Assembly: GCF_910592395.1 (NCBI RefSeq)
Contig: NC_088312.1
Location: 22,079,292-22,143,291, forward strand
Direction: 5' to 3'
Length of the DNA stretch: 64,000 nucleotides
Source of the DNA: Lineus longissimus
Lineage: Eukaryota > Nemertea > Pilidiophora > Heteronemertea > Lineidae
In this document: positions 14,254 to 26,700 of the stretch, one piece after another
Layout of the letters: every line of letters begins with the position of its first letter
Numbering within the stretch: the first letter of the stretch is position 1
Notes under the pieces: model-generated
Told to the model about the DNA's origin: nothing
What the model saw: the letters and a program-made list of their open reading frames with translations, nothing else
Databases searched by the model: none
Translations under genes and position numbers: made by a program

Positions 14254-14354
14254 TGGGTGATATGAATAAAGACTAGCAAATGCTTTAACTTCAATTTTGT
14301 ACAGAAAGGCTTCGTGTAAAATGTACATGGAGTTTTAGATACAAGCATTTGCTA
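14254..14354. repeat. Degraded copy of a foldback (hairpin) element
   Basis: The left arm (tgggtgatatgaataaagac followed by tagcaaatgcttt) and the loop (ttttgtacagaaaggc) match the better-preserved hairpin at 23114-23204. The right arm is only partly recognisable (gcatttgcta). This is a diverged second copy of the same MITE-like family, about 450 bp past the URB1 stop, and its AATAAA could serve URB1 polyadenylation. Confidence 0.6.
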
Positions 14355-14699
14355 CATGTAAGGATTTCTTTTCCTGATTGAGGACAGCACTTATCGTAGG
14401 AGTGTCCTTGAGCTGACACAATGCAAGGATGAGACTATTTTTTCTGCCAAATGTGGCCCATGTTGGCTGTCTCCTGACTGATCTGCTGGTGATATTTGAT
14501 ATGGAGGCAGGACGACACTGTTGATGGATGCCAACGTCTATCCTATTCAACAAAGACAACTTTCTGTTTATGTCAACTGTGCAAGGACACATCTACATTC
14601 TCCAAGGTCTTGGGCAACTGCTCAGTACATCTCTCCCTACGCTTGTTTTTTTTGCATTGGAATGTCCAAAATACTGCAAGAGAACATTCTTTATTCTGC

Positions 14700-15157
14700 T
14701 CAATGTGGGTGTGACAAACTTGGATGTAAAAGAGGCCCAGTGACATGCACGCAATCGGCATGCTGATCTGCCGTCGTGCGTATATCCCCCTGATCGGCTG
14801 TAAGAAGGGCAGTTACTTTAGCAGTAGTCTCCATGCATTCCCTTCCTTTCCCATACGTCCATGTCACAACACTTTCATTATACTCACTCGTGGTTGTCTC
14901 ACGAGACACGCACTGAAAGCCATCATAATTGTAGACCAGGTGTTCAATGAGTAAACGGTTCCAGGGATGCTGACCCGACACGTAATGCACTGTGCTTGTT
15001 TTCTAGATGAAGGGTAACCTGATCCTATGCGATCCTTGGCAATATCAATAACTTCGTGTAGAGCAATTTGATTGGCCACACGTTTATGATGGTGCATCGG
15101 ACAGATTTCCTGCCCCTTTGTGTCAGCGGTGAAAGGAGGCGACTTTAGGACTGACAT
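14700..15157 (-). other. Unrecognised minus-strand open region, possibly decayed coding sequence
   Basis: Two overlapping minus-strand frames (15157-14864 and 14990-14700) read as mixed, protein-like composition (for example HPWNRLLIEHLVYNYDGFQC). They could be one frame broken by a shift near 14980. I recognise no family, and no clear splice-site pair or start context supports a gene. It could be a relic of a mobile element or simply open by chance. Confidence 0.2.
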
Positions 15158-16428
15158 TCACTGCCGGTAAGTCAGCATGGCAATCGGGAGCTCTGGGTTG
15201 CCACTCCGCCACATGATGGCTAAAACCTCGCCATATCCAAGTCACGACAAAACAGACCAACGAGAATTCTCAGTTCAGCTGCCTTACATTTTAATTCCAT
15301 CGAGAAACTTGAGTGGCTCAATCGTACATGTAGAAATACATTAACATAATCTTATAACTTGAAAACATCTACAGAATCAACCACAGAATACTCTATGTGA
15401 TGGGACATGCACATGCACTGCACATAAAGGCATTTAGGAGAACACAGATCAACCTGTCACGGAAAAAATTAGACCTCGAATCTTTTTGACAAATTTGCAC
15501 GAGATCTGGTAAAACATGCAAATCAATGCCCATCATGTACTGAAAGTAAGGGAGGATGGAACTTAACTGCATGTATGGTTAGAAGAATGATGAAGTCATG
15601 ATCCTCAAGTGTTCAATCTGGAGGATACTATAACTTCTCTCGCCCATATTGGCCTTGATGGGTAATTACAGAGTAATAAACACCTGAACTAACTCATACA
15701 TGGTGATGTGCAGTTCAAAATGGAAAAGCATGGGTATTTATATTATTTCAGGCTTGTCTGATAAAATCAGACATTTGAATAGCTTATCGTGATTTCTGTG
15801 TGAAGTTGGAACAAATAAGAATGAGTGAGGTATTCTCCTGAAATGGACTACCCAGTATACGCGTACACTGTAGTACAGTATTAAGTACAGATCTTGAAAC
15901 AGATCCTGAAATTTCACGGTCACACATAAATTTATCAATATTGAAACAAGTTCCGAAATATTTACATACATTCCCTAATATTATTATTATGCTATGTACA
16001 TTTCAACAACATTTTTTATGGCGTGTAAACCTCATTCAAGAACTTGATACCAATACAATAAGACTAAACAAGTCTTTTTTGGATTGGAAATAACCCACGA
16101 GTGGTTGTCTTGGCCCGGGAATGAATGAGACCACAGGTCATGTAGATTTCCAGAGGAGAAGACAACTACGACTGTGATATCTTCACTAAAATCAGAAAAT
16201 CCGGCCAATGAAAATTTCATTTCGAAATTGACAGAACTTTCCAATTTAACTTTGGTGGGACCACAATGCACCATGGTAGTAGCACAAAACAATGAAAAGA
16301 ATAAATTCATATCCTCACAAAAGATATGCCCAGACTTAACAACAGGGTTATTAATATAGGGTCACAATAAACAAGGTACATTATTCATACATGGCCATGA
16401 TCAGTGAGTTTAAAATTCTAAACGGTCC

Positions 16429-16671
16429 CTTTGAAGTCCACTTGACCACAAACATGATATTACTGAAGGCCCTCAACAAGGAATCCAAATCTTCTGAGAT
16501 AATTCCACCCTTTGAAGTTCACTTGACCACAAACATGACATTACTGAAGGCCCTCAACAAGGAATCCAAATCTTCTGAGATAATTCCACCCTTTGAAGTT
16601 CACTTGACCACAAACATGATATTACTGAAGGCCCTCAACAAGGAATCCAAATCTTCTGAGATAATTCCACC
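16429..16671. repeat. Three tandem 81-bp units in GMEB 3' UTR
   Basis: Three near-identical 81-bp units run head to tail, each containing the stretch cacttgaccacaaacatga and ccaaatcttctgagataat. They differ at only a few positions. The 81-bp unit is a multiple of three and open on the + strand, but it lies just downstream of the minus-strand GMEB stop codon and probably within its 3' UTR. No protein function is implied. Confidence 0.9.
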
Positions 16672-16808
16672 GACTCCTCGAAACCAAGAGAACCAAGACT
16701 TACAACGATAACACCAAAAACTTGATAGCACAATCACTGCACATAGTCTCACAACATTCTTGCCTCGAAACAAACACCAAAGGATGAGTCACAACCATCA
16801 CTATGTTT

Positions 16809-19800
16809 TCAATCATTATCATCATTTTGTTTCTCTAATTCTACTTGTTCAGTGTCAATGATGTGACTATTATTCTGATTGGTTTGTTCCGGTGTCCACT
16901 GTATGTTATATCGAACCTTGTCATCGGACGAGACGACCGTAACAGACTCGAGTTTTTCTTGCATTTCCGCTCTGGCTTGATTCAAAGCCTGCTGTATTGC
17001 AATGTCTTTTTGTGACCGCTCTTCGATTAGGGTTCGTGCGAGATTCATTTGTGCTTCTATCCGCACCGCATTCACAGCCTGGAAAAAAGAAAGACAATTA
17101 CAATCTGTGATACTGTCAGAACAAAACACAACAAAGTAATATAACATGAAAAACAGATCAGTGGATCAACTTACAATTTGTGACAATCAAGAACTGTAAA
17201 TGTCAAATAGTGACTAGTGTAGAAGAAGCTCTGGAATTGGGAAGGATTACAAAGTATGAACAAGGTCTCGAATGAAGTAATGAAGATTTTTTCTTCAAGT
17301 GTAACATGTAGTTCATGATGACCATGAACCCCCCAGGAGAGCTGAAGGGACAACAGCAAGGACAACAATTGATCAATAAATCAATTGATCACCAGGATAG
17401 CAATTGACACTCACCTCATTCTTCTCCTTCTCCATCTGTATCTTGAGTTGCTGCAGCGCTGCCTCCTTCGACTGCATTGACTGTTGCTTGGCCGTCTCAA
17501 TAACCGCCTTCAACTGCTGTGCTTGCTGGATGAGGTTCGTGGCCATCTCCTCAAGCTGCCACCACTGTTTTTCCTCATGCACATCCAGCCCCACTGGTCC
17601 CAGCTGAACTGTGGACTTGGCCTGTTGTTGCTGGGCGATTTGGAGTTGGTTGGGCTGTGCTGTCATCACAACTGTACCCTCTACAATAAACAGCGTCAAC
17701 AGGAAAGTAGATCTGACATTTTTCTGTTTGTTATGCGGGCCTAGCGGTATTCATGTTCATGGAATCTTTTGCTGACATCAATAAACTGATCCAAGTTTTC
17801 CAAAAACATTTTATCTCAAAGAAGACAAGAGATGTCAAGCTGGACACTTTCGTAGTTTGCTCCAAATAAAAGGTTCATCAAGTTTAAACTCTTTTCTTAA
17901 TAAAATCCACCGACGAAATGAAAGGTTCATCAAGTTCAAACTCTTTTCTTAATAAAATTACTATATCTAACACACTTGACTTCCATAAATCTCTTGTGCC
18001 AGTACATTTGATGTGATTTAGATTGATGGAATTTGGAGAGGCCAGGCCTGTCTGAAAGTCCCCAACCTACCTCCAGCAGAGACCAAGTTTCCGCTAGCAT
18101 CAGTGGTGACAATGTGCACCGTCTCTCCTCCTTCACCACCTGGTAATGTGACAGCGCCGTGCGGTATGGCTCCACCAGTCTGTGGTATGGCAACAACTAC
18201 AGCTTAGGAAGAGAACGACATTAAGTTTAGATACAGATGATGGATACAAAATATGGGTAAAATTGTGGCTTGTATTCACTCTCGTGAACCATTGACTTCT
18301 TGAAGTGCCCACACTGACGGGAACTTTGAAACTTACATGTGTATGCATCTAAGTTGGATGAGGAACCGTCCTTCGATAAAGGCGACGCAGCTAAAGAAGG
18401 TGAGGACTTGGTGGAACAGATTCTCTGCTTTCTCGGCGAGGTCGCCCCTTCCGAGTCACTCACGCTGTTGTTACGTCGACGCCTCTTGTACGGAACGAAT
18501 AATCGCACAGGTCCAGTCTGAAAAAGATGAAAATCTAACATCATTATCAATCACTTTCTGCTGATCCACATTTGGATAATCAAGACTGCCATCTCTGCAG
18601 ATTGCACTCAATCTACAAATTACTTTCTTTGATTAGTGATCGATAGGTATTTCCCTCGAGAAAGTAATTAACAGAGCAAAAGGCTTAGGGATTACTCAAT
18701 TATTGTCATCTAAATCAAAATATTGACAAGTCACTGGAAAGTAGAGCATGCACCTGGAATTGGAAAGCAAGGAAATCCAGCCAACTGCCATTATCAACCA
18801 AATTTTCATCCCATCTCAGAAACATGAAGTTGTAGAATAACTGGTTACCAAATACTCTCTACAATATTAGATATATCTCAACCCTACAGTCTATGGCTGT
18901 ATTCACCAGTCAGACTATCAATCATTATAAACTAAAGAGAAATCCAGTTGGCTGCACACCCTCAACTTTCCTCATATTCGACTTACGTTTTTCATGGTAC
19001 CTACCACTGCATCATCGTCACAACACGCACTGCAGGTGCAGGATGTTGCATGGGGAGTCAAGTGGCCATCCTCGATCAGACACTGCAACGTCCTCCCCCC
19101 ATATCTGATGCTCCTTTTCCAGTCCTTACTGCTGGCACGACCACACATCGATTCAAACTCACTCGGTGTGAACCACTGTTCTTCAAACTTTATACATTTG
19201 CCCCGACCTCCTGAAAAGTTGAATGATTGAATTAACCATACATTAGAATCGATATTAAAATGTTTCGTTCCTCAGGGATGAATTATTAAGACAAGAGCCT
19301 GGTGACAATTTTTTTCAAAAAGGTTGAATTGCACAACTGGAGACAAATCGTCAAGGGAGGACAAAGGGGATGAAATGTCCAAGGCCCAGGGGATAAATTT
19401 GGGAATACCTGGAGGAGACAAATTGTCTAGGCAAATGGGGAGATGAAGTGCTTCTTATCTTTATGTTCAAGGGGAAAACACCACCCTGGGTCAGGGAAAG
19501 ACAAGGAGTTCAAGAGGAGACAAATTGTGCAAAGAGATGAAACTGTCCAGGAAGAGACATGTTGTTCAAAGGGAGACAAATGTTGAAGGAGAGCAAAGTT
19601 GTTCAAAGGGAAACAAAATGTTGAAGGAGAGACAAGTTGTTCCAATGCAAGTCAAATTGTCCAAGAAGAGAAAAGTTGTTCAAGCAATAATGTCGACGGC
19701 CATATTGTCGGTCTCTTGACACAGTTTCATGGGCATGGGCCAGGGGCAAACAATTCTTCTTACTTCCTCCTGAATGAAGCAAACTGATTATTTTTTTTAA

Positions 19801-20317
19801 CATGTAGGCCTAGGCCCCTATTTATGTTTAAATTGATTTACACAAACATAAAACACATCGTACCAGATCCAAATCGGTCTTTAAATAATTCTCCGCTCGT
19901 GTTTTTACATCTGACGGGAAGAATAGGAAGATGAACAGAAGGATCCCATGTGTATTTGAAGCCTTTCTCCTTACTGAGTGGTGTGGCTGGAGTTGGGGGA
20001 GGCAGTGGTGTTGTGGGGGTTTTCAAGGCTTGGTCTGCAACCCCTAAATTATGATCATGAATAACGATATGGGTTGTTTTAATGTCTGGAGGGAGGCCAG
20101 CAGCCTGCAGCTGCTCGGCAGTAACATAAGCCTGCGCTGCCTGTACGAAAACATGGTCTGCGAGATGAGAATGTTGATCAGAAGATTGAGAATTTCCAGG
20201 CGTCTGCTCGCCTTCTTGCTGATCGTCGTTGAAGGCCGAATCGTCACCATTCGGCAACTCCTCGGAAATGTCGACTTCCCCGATTACGGACACTTCTCCT
20301 CCGTCGTTTGGCTCCAT
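16809..20317 (-). CDS. GMEB1/2: Glucocorticoid modulatory element-binding protein (SAND-domain transcription factor)
   Basis: Nuclear DNA-binding regulator of the GMEB family. Minus-strand exons, 5' to 3': 20317-19864, 19210-18987, 18517-18337, 18202-18071, 17680-17415, 17078-16809. Phases join to 508 codons plus stop, close to vertebrate GMEB1/2 (530-570 aa). Residues 1-120 are acidic and Q/P-rich. A SAND domain spans about residues 121-215, starting [19 protein letters not shown]. It carries the DNA-contacting KDWK motif (180-183) within [13 protein letters not shown], and a following Cys/His cluster (H205, CTC 209-211, CC 214-215) matching the GMEB zinc site. Exon 3 encodes [14 protein letters not shown], a basic patch and likely nuclear localisation signal. 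The last two exons encode a Q/E/A-rich coiled coil (about 358-470), the family's dimerisation region. Vertebrates have two paralogues; I cannot assign GMEB1 versus GMEB2. It is head-to-head with PATL1 across 421 bp. Confidence 0.94.
19319..19690. repeat. Purine-rich degenerate tandem array in GMEB intron 1
   Basis: About 370 bp of imperfect repeats built from gagacaaattgtccaag, gttgttcaaagg and atgttgaaggaga blocks, giving strong purine strand asymmetry. The units are 30-40 bp and variably rearranged. It lies between the exons at 19210 and 19864. Confidence 0.6.
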
Positions 20318-20738
20318 TTCGGAGCAAAAACCACCGAAACGGGGTCTTTGAGTTCGTTATTATCAGATCGGCAATTCCAATATCGAGATGCGTGACTTTA
20401 AACACCTATTTTAATGCATTTTAGGAAAATTTGTTTCGCTCAATTTTCGTTCGGCAATTTCCGTTTCTTCTCGTAATTCATGGCGGAAAAGCCTCAAAGA
20501 CGCGAAAGTGCGTCATTTCTGATTTATTCTAGTGTTTAAAGTTATTTGGTCCTTAAACCTTATAAAATAACAAAAGAGAACGTGTAATTAACTATAAAAG
20601 TCATTTTATGGCTAAAATATTTAAAATAAACTTTTTGAATATTGAAATACGATCAAAAATATAACGAAAAATTGGCGTGGAGATTATGTCTGTTAGTCGC
20701 GGGAACATAAAAGTGAAATCGCGAAATGTCAGTTGAAA
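20318..20738. promoter_or_regulatory. Bidirectional promoter region, GMEB (-) / PATL1 (+)
   Basis: Only 421 bp separate the two start codons of divergently transcribed genes, so 5' UTRs and core promoters of both must lie here, unless non-coding first exons exist elsewhere. Visible motifs include catggcggaaaag (YY1/ETS-like) near 20480, an imperfect palindrome gacgcgaaagtgcgtc near 20498-20513, and a TATAAAAG at 20593-20600 on the + strand, 139 bp upstream of the PATL1 ATG. The motif assignments are by eye only. Confidence 0.6.
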
Positions 20739-23700
20739 ATGGCTGAAAGTTTCTTCGGTTTTGACGCTGGTGGTGCCGTGAGTACAAATTTCCTGATCAT
20801 TAATCGAAATTTCAGTATCTAATTGCTTATCTGCCGAAATTTTAAAGGTTTTTGAGTAGTTTGAAGCCATGAACTGGCTTCTTCAATTCTTGAAAATGTG
20901 CCCTGTTCCACAGCATGGCCAGTCGTGTACACTACCGGTACACTGTTCTTCTTCTGTACATTTTTGTGTAGTATGTGTACACACCACTGCACATCATTCA
21001 TCATGCATATAGGCCTTTTCGAAGAACACGAATCAGCGCCAAAACAATCAAATCCACACACTCAGAACGTGTCAGAAGGTCTGAGCCAACTTCGAACAAT
21101 GCCCAGGTGTTCCTTTTCCAGGTGAAACGCATGAGTCAAGACTGGTCACTCCTGGCGAGGCTGGTCAGCGACAGCGCCATACAAACTTCTTTTAAAAGTA
21201 CAATACAATAGGCCCTTTCCAGATACACCGGTACCACCTGGGGTCGGACCAACAAACGATCTTTACAATAGATCTTCACGGTAAAAGACGCCAGACAATG
21301 GCTCGAGAGGCACTGTTTGTCTGTCTTGGACTAGGTGGTACTGGCGTACCTGGCAAAGGGCCTATTAGGCTCCCTGTAGTATATAATCACTCACGTTGTG
21401 TTCTTTATAGATGGTTGTGCTTGAAGTTATTACAATATAGTCCTACACACCAGTCGGAAGTCACTGCAAGCCAAAACAAACCTAAATATAGGCACAACAA
21501 ACAAAAGAACATGTGTGTGGTATCTCTGGAATGCGACCACTTGGACTTGCTTGTTTGTTGTGGCCATAAGTCAGTGGCTTCCTCCGCCTGGGATCAGGGT
21601 ATCTATATGAACTTGACCATGCATGCCATAGCCATGGGCGTAAGAATTGTGAGTGAGACTGACATTCTGTTTCATAATTTGGGCCAAATTTTTATGCTTT
21701 TCTCAAACCAGTTTTGATGTTGCTTTTGTTTTCAGCCTTCCGGTTTGGGGAAGGGAAGGAACACCAAACCTCTTGAAGGGGGATCACTTCTTCCTGCCAC
21801 GGAAGATGATGAAATTGATGCTTTGAATGATGAGACGTTTGGAGATGGAGGTGAGTATTCCAACCGCTGTACATTTCATTCAGCACCCAGCTGAGTGCGG
21901 GCTTGTGGGTAGCAATGATTGTCAAATCCAAGTATCTTAGGTTGTTGTTGTTCTGTGTTCATTTTGTTATCATCACTGCCTTTGCTGCAGAGAAGAGTGC
22001 AATCAATGGTCAGTTTACATTTGTACATGTTGACTGTGAGGGTAAATTAGCTCCCGGAGTGTTATCAATCATTTGAATGCTTTTTTCTAAGTTTTTTTTT
22101 TGCAATGGCTCTTTTTCCTGTTCATTGTCACAGTTCATCATCACATTTCAGGTGTTTGGGATTTTGATGCAGCTGAAAAAGCGGACCTAGGTGAATCGTT
22201 TTTTGACGATGATAGTCGAGGATTTGACTCGGCCTATAGTACAGCAGAGAAGCAAGGCAGAGAGGTGAGTATGAAATTAGAATGAGGTAGGAGGGAAAAA
22301 ACTTAATTGTTCGGAAGATGTGGTTCTCTCCAGATGTGATAGTTGGTGGAAATGATAGTGTAATACGAAATAGAGTGGAACCTCTCTATCAAAGTGAGGA
22401 CACTCTTGGGACTTTCGTCCTGATAATCTCCAATGTCAAGTTTGAAAGGCCAGTTTTGGATCTAAATCAGTGTTTATTTCATGCAGAGATTGGTCCTACT
22501 AAGTGAGGTGGACGGTTCGACGGTACCAGTGATGAAGATGGCTGATTGTGAGAATCCTTAAGAAGTTTTGTTGCTCTGATTGATCGATGTATGTTTTCTC
22601 TTCAGGATGAAGAGTACTCCGAGATGCCTCAGATGGAGCAGAGCCTTAGTGCGCTCGTCGTCGACGATGAGGACGAAATCAATGATCCAGCTATTGTCAA
22701 CATGTCCAAGAGTCGACCTATTCCCAAGGTATGCAAAAAATATTCTCGGTAAAAGGAGTAAGTTTGAAAAAAGGAACGATGTCTTTATTTTATTTAAAAA
22801 TAAAATAAAAACAAAATAAAGACATCGTACGGGGGAGGTAGGGCAAGTTTGGCCGTTACGACGTATAAACCAAAAGGTACAGTGCCTGAAGGGCTAAAGA
22901 TAGAAACATTTCTTGAACCAGAACCAGATGAGATTGTGAGCTAAACACTTACTAATATCGCATTCCAAGTTTCACTTTTAATTCATTTTAACTGCAGTTT
23001 CTTGAAGATAGCGTTCTAATCGTTATTGTTCACTGCTTGATTACTGAATTTGCATCATGTTTTCATCAACATTATTGGTTTCGCTTGTAGTTGTGAACTA
23101 ATCCATATTTCAATGGGTGATATGAATGGAGACTAGCAAATGCTTTTACTTCAGTTTTGTACAGAAAGGCAAAAGCATTTGCTAGTCTTTATTCATATCA
23201 CCCAATGTTTTATGACTGTTTTATTTGGCAGTGATCAGTTTGTATCCCAATAATTTCACAAATTACTGAAATCTGTTGTGGGTCTTGCTTTCAATTTTAT
23301 GGTTTTATTCTCATGATGTAATCATTATTTGTTTTCACAGCCTATTTTTGATGTAAGTAGAGTTGAAGTTAGCAGTAGGATACTAATAACCGCAAAATTT
23401 TCCTGGGCGCTAGGCCTATATTTCTGTAGATTTTGCAAAGATTCGCAATATATTAAAATCGTGAAAAAAAATTATTGGAAAAGGCGAAATCTGCCAATAT
23501 TAAAATCACTGAAATAAAAAAAAGTTTCTAAAATTTTGTGGCTCTCAGAAAAACAAATGAAATCTGAAATTTTTATGAATCGGAGAAATAAATTGGCGCG
23601 TAAATTTTGCGGTTTTAGAGTATGTTTATGGAATGCACTCCAACACTCATAAAAAATAACCCTTGTCTGCCCAGTTTAGTTTACATTACTAACATCAACA

Positions 23701-26700
23701 TTGAGACAGTGAACCACATCTTCATGTAAAATGTCAACTGGGCCATCCCCCAGAAAGAGTACTAAGACTTGCCAAACTAGCCTGTACTGAAAACTGACTT
23801 CTATCTTTCACGATGAATTTTCTGTGTGTGTACTGTGTAGGTAGATGGTGGCTTTAGCACAGTTCGTCTCCAATCAAACTTTATTGTCATTATAGTTCTG
23901 CACATAGCACATCAATGGTATTTTATAATTTATCTCTCTGGTCGCACTCGGTGATGGGTTGTGAATTGATTTTTGTTTTTTGTTGGTTCATTTTTTTCTC
24001 AAGTTGAAACTAAAGAGATTGGTGGAGGGTGTGTTCAATGAAATATAACAGCGGGGTTCAAATTGTCACGCTGTTCAAAAATAAAAACTTACATTGGGCC
24101 ACTATGAAATAATTATGTGCCCTAAATGTACAGTGTTGAAAACAACTTGCAGCACATTGTAGTGCCACACTCCAGGGACTCTTAATTGTACTGTGGCTAA
24201 TTGAACCATCTTTCTAACCTTACTATACATACAGAAGGCAACTACACTATAGTCTGATCTACATGTATATAGATCAAAACCCAAGTGAAGAGGAAATAGT
24301 TCATACTTAGACATGCTGTGGACTTGTTGAGGGGACACCGCACGTTGCCAGTCATGTCAGAGACAAAACATGCAAAACCTTGTTGGTTTAATTTATCATT
24401 GTAACTAACGAGATACTTCCTTGCATGTCTTAACCTCTTCTACACTAAGTATCGAATGTTTACACTAATATGAAATCACTTGTTCTCCTCCTTCATAATC
24501 CATTACTCTAAGCACCGTTACTTTTTCAGAGGAAACAAAATCTAGACGAACTCTTTGGTCCGGCGTCACCGCCAGGGCTACTGGACACCGATGACTTGGT
24601 AAGAAATATGGAGGGATAGGTTTTTCTCGGGAGGCAGGCAAGAAATATTCAATTAAACATGTTAACCATAACGGGGACATGTATATAACTTGTCAGATAA
24701 TAAGATGATACGTGGAAGGTCACGACTGGAGGTGCCCAAATTTGCCCCAACCATGCCAGTGGTAATTCGAAGATGTTTGAACCAAAACGTGGGGAAGAGC
24801 CTTGTGGTTATAGGATAAACAGATTTTTCATGGTTTCTGTCGGCCTGACTCTCTAGTTGACTTGTCTTTTCCATATTGTGTGTGCCATGTAGTCTTCAGT
24901 AGTTGTTTTGGTGGTAGTTTTATGTTTTGCTACTTTGTGTTCTGTAACATTAGGATGCGCAATTTTGTCACGGGGCTCCTTATTGTTGCCATATTCCAGT
25001 GAATTTGTGGCAATAATACGAGGTGATGTCGATATTGTGACAGAAATTATACATCTTGATATTACGTAAGTGAGAAAAGTGCCTGGGTGGTTATCGAGGT
25101 GAATTGGTTGCGAAAGATCTCAAACACTGGTAGCTGTAACTTTTTAGCGATTGGCGAAGGCCGATTTTGATAGGGGTGTGCAGCAGACTTGATTAGTGGT
25201 CAAAGATGTATATAAAAACTCGTCATTTCGGGCTTGCCCTGTCTCTGTATGGATGGTGTCTGGTATAGGCAAGACCATCAGATACACCACCCTTCAAAGA
25301 GCACTTTTCACACTGTTGTGCTTTCTTTGCCTTGTTTTAGGTTTGGCGAGTGCTTTGTCTTTTCATATTTTGTTTCAGACTTATATTCTTGTAATCTTCT
25401 GGAATTTTTTACGAACATAGTCGCAATTACTTAGTTCCTGGAAAAAATTATGTACCTGAAATGATGCATTGTTATAACAGACAGTGATTTAATTGCTTAT
25501 ATGTGACCCCGCACATCAATCCAGGGATTAAGTCGCATTTTGGCCATATTGAGTTAAACATCTCTTCAAATCTCTCAGGCTTCAAGCTTCATTTTGGTAC
25601 CACCCCAACTTCATTATCTTATTTGGTTACAAAGTTATGACTGTTTGAAAAACGGCATTTCAACATATTTCTCTATTAATTCCATTGCTTTTATCCTTGT
25701 TTTCTCAATACTTTCCAATGCGACTTAATCCCTGGTTTGATGTGCGGGGTCACATATGAATATTCCAGTGAATGCTTGATGTGAGAGGTTGAAATAACCA
25801 CGTGGTTCTTACTCTTGATCTCTTTGGTTTTGAATTGTTTTCAGGTGTCTCCAAGCCACAAGAATATCTGGCGACCACCGGACAAGGATCACTTCAATTT
25901 CGAGAGTCCTGGCCAACAGCATTATCAGGTATGAAACCATGTTATGGATTCTGTTTTATATTTATACAAGGTTTGTCCTTGTTGTTATGGACACGTAATG
26001 CTGCAAGTGAGATTCTCGTACATTCACGTAATCGGATGCAAAATCTGGTAATTTTGTTCTGATTTCTCCTACTAATATATTCTTCTTCAGGGTCCAGTTG
26101 TAGTGACTGCTGGCCGACCTCCACCTCCAGGCCTACCAAACAGAAACGTCCCATCAGAACCCAAGAAAGGTGGCGCCATGACCTTGGAGGAGTTGGAACG
26201 ACAGATGCGTGATCAGACTGTTCCCCAGCAACGCCAGGTGTCACCACCGTTGGGAGGGATACCCATGCCGATTGGAACGCCCCCTCATCACCATCACATG
26301 CCGATTGGGACACCCCCTCAGCTTCCTCAACATCAACAGAGGCCATTCTTTTACACACCGCAAGCTGGACACGGGCAGGGACCTTGGGTGAGTAGAGTCC
26401 TTTCCATATAACACGTGAATTGGGGGAAATTTTACAAGTTGCTTATTCATTTATTGTAAGAATGTGAATTTGGTGAAAATTGAAGGGAAAAAAAGCTATC
26501 TTTTATTTTTGGGAATAATGAAATTGCCTCCCATTGTCCCAATTTTTCAAGCAAAATTTTTCGCAACGTTTTGCAAATTAGCATTAGCCGCAAAATCCGC
26601 AGAAAAAAATTCCCCCAAGTTTGGTGGTTTACAGTATTTGGGAAAAAATTGTCTCTATTGATCAACTTTGTTTGTAACTTTTCAGATTTCGACCCCTGGT

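Larger units (their letters stand above)
13804..16808. other. Convergent intergenic region, URB1 and GMEB 3' UTRs
   Basis: This stretch lies between the stop codons of two convergent genes. It must hold both 3' UTRs. It contains a foldback relic at 14254-14354, an unrecognised minus-strand open region at about 14700-15157, and a three-unit 81-bp tandem repeat at 16429-16671. No further gene could be supported. Confidence 0.6.

Noticed and set aside
16391-16711. 106-codon + strand frame as a real protein with 27-residue repeats
   Set aside because: It is the opposite strand of the GMEB 3' UTR tandem array; an 81-bp period stays open automatically.
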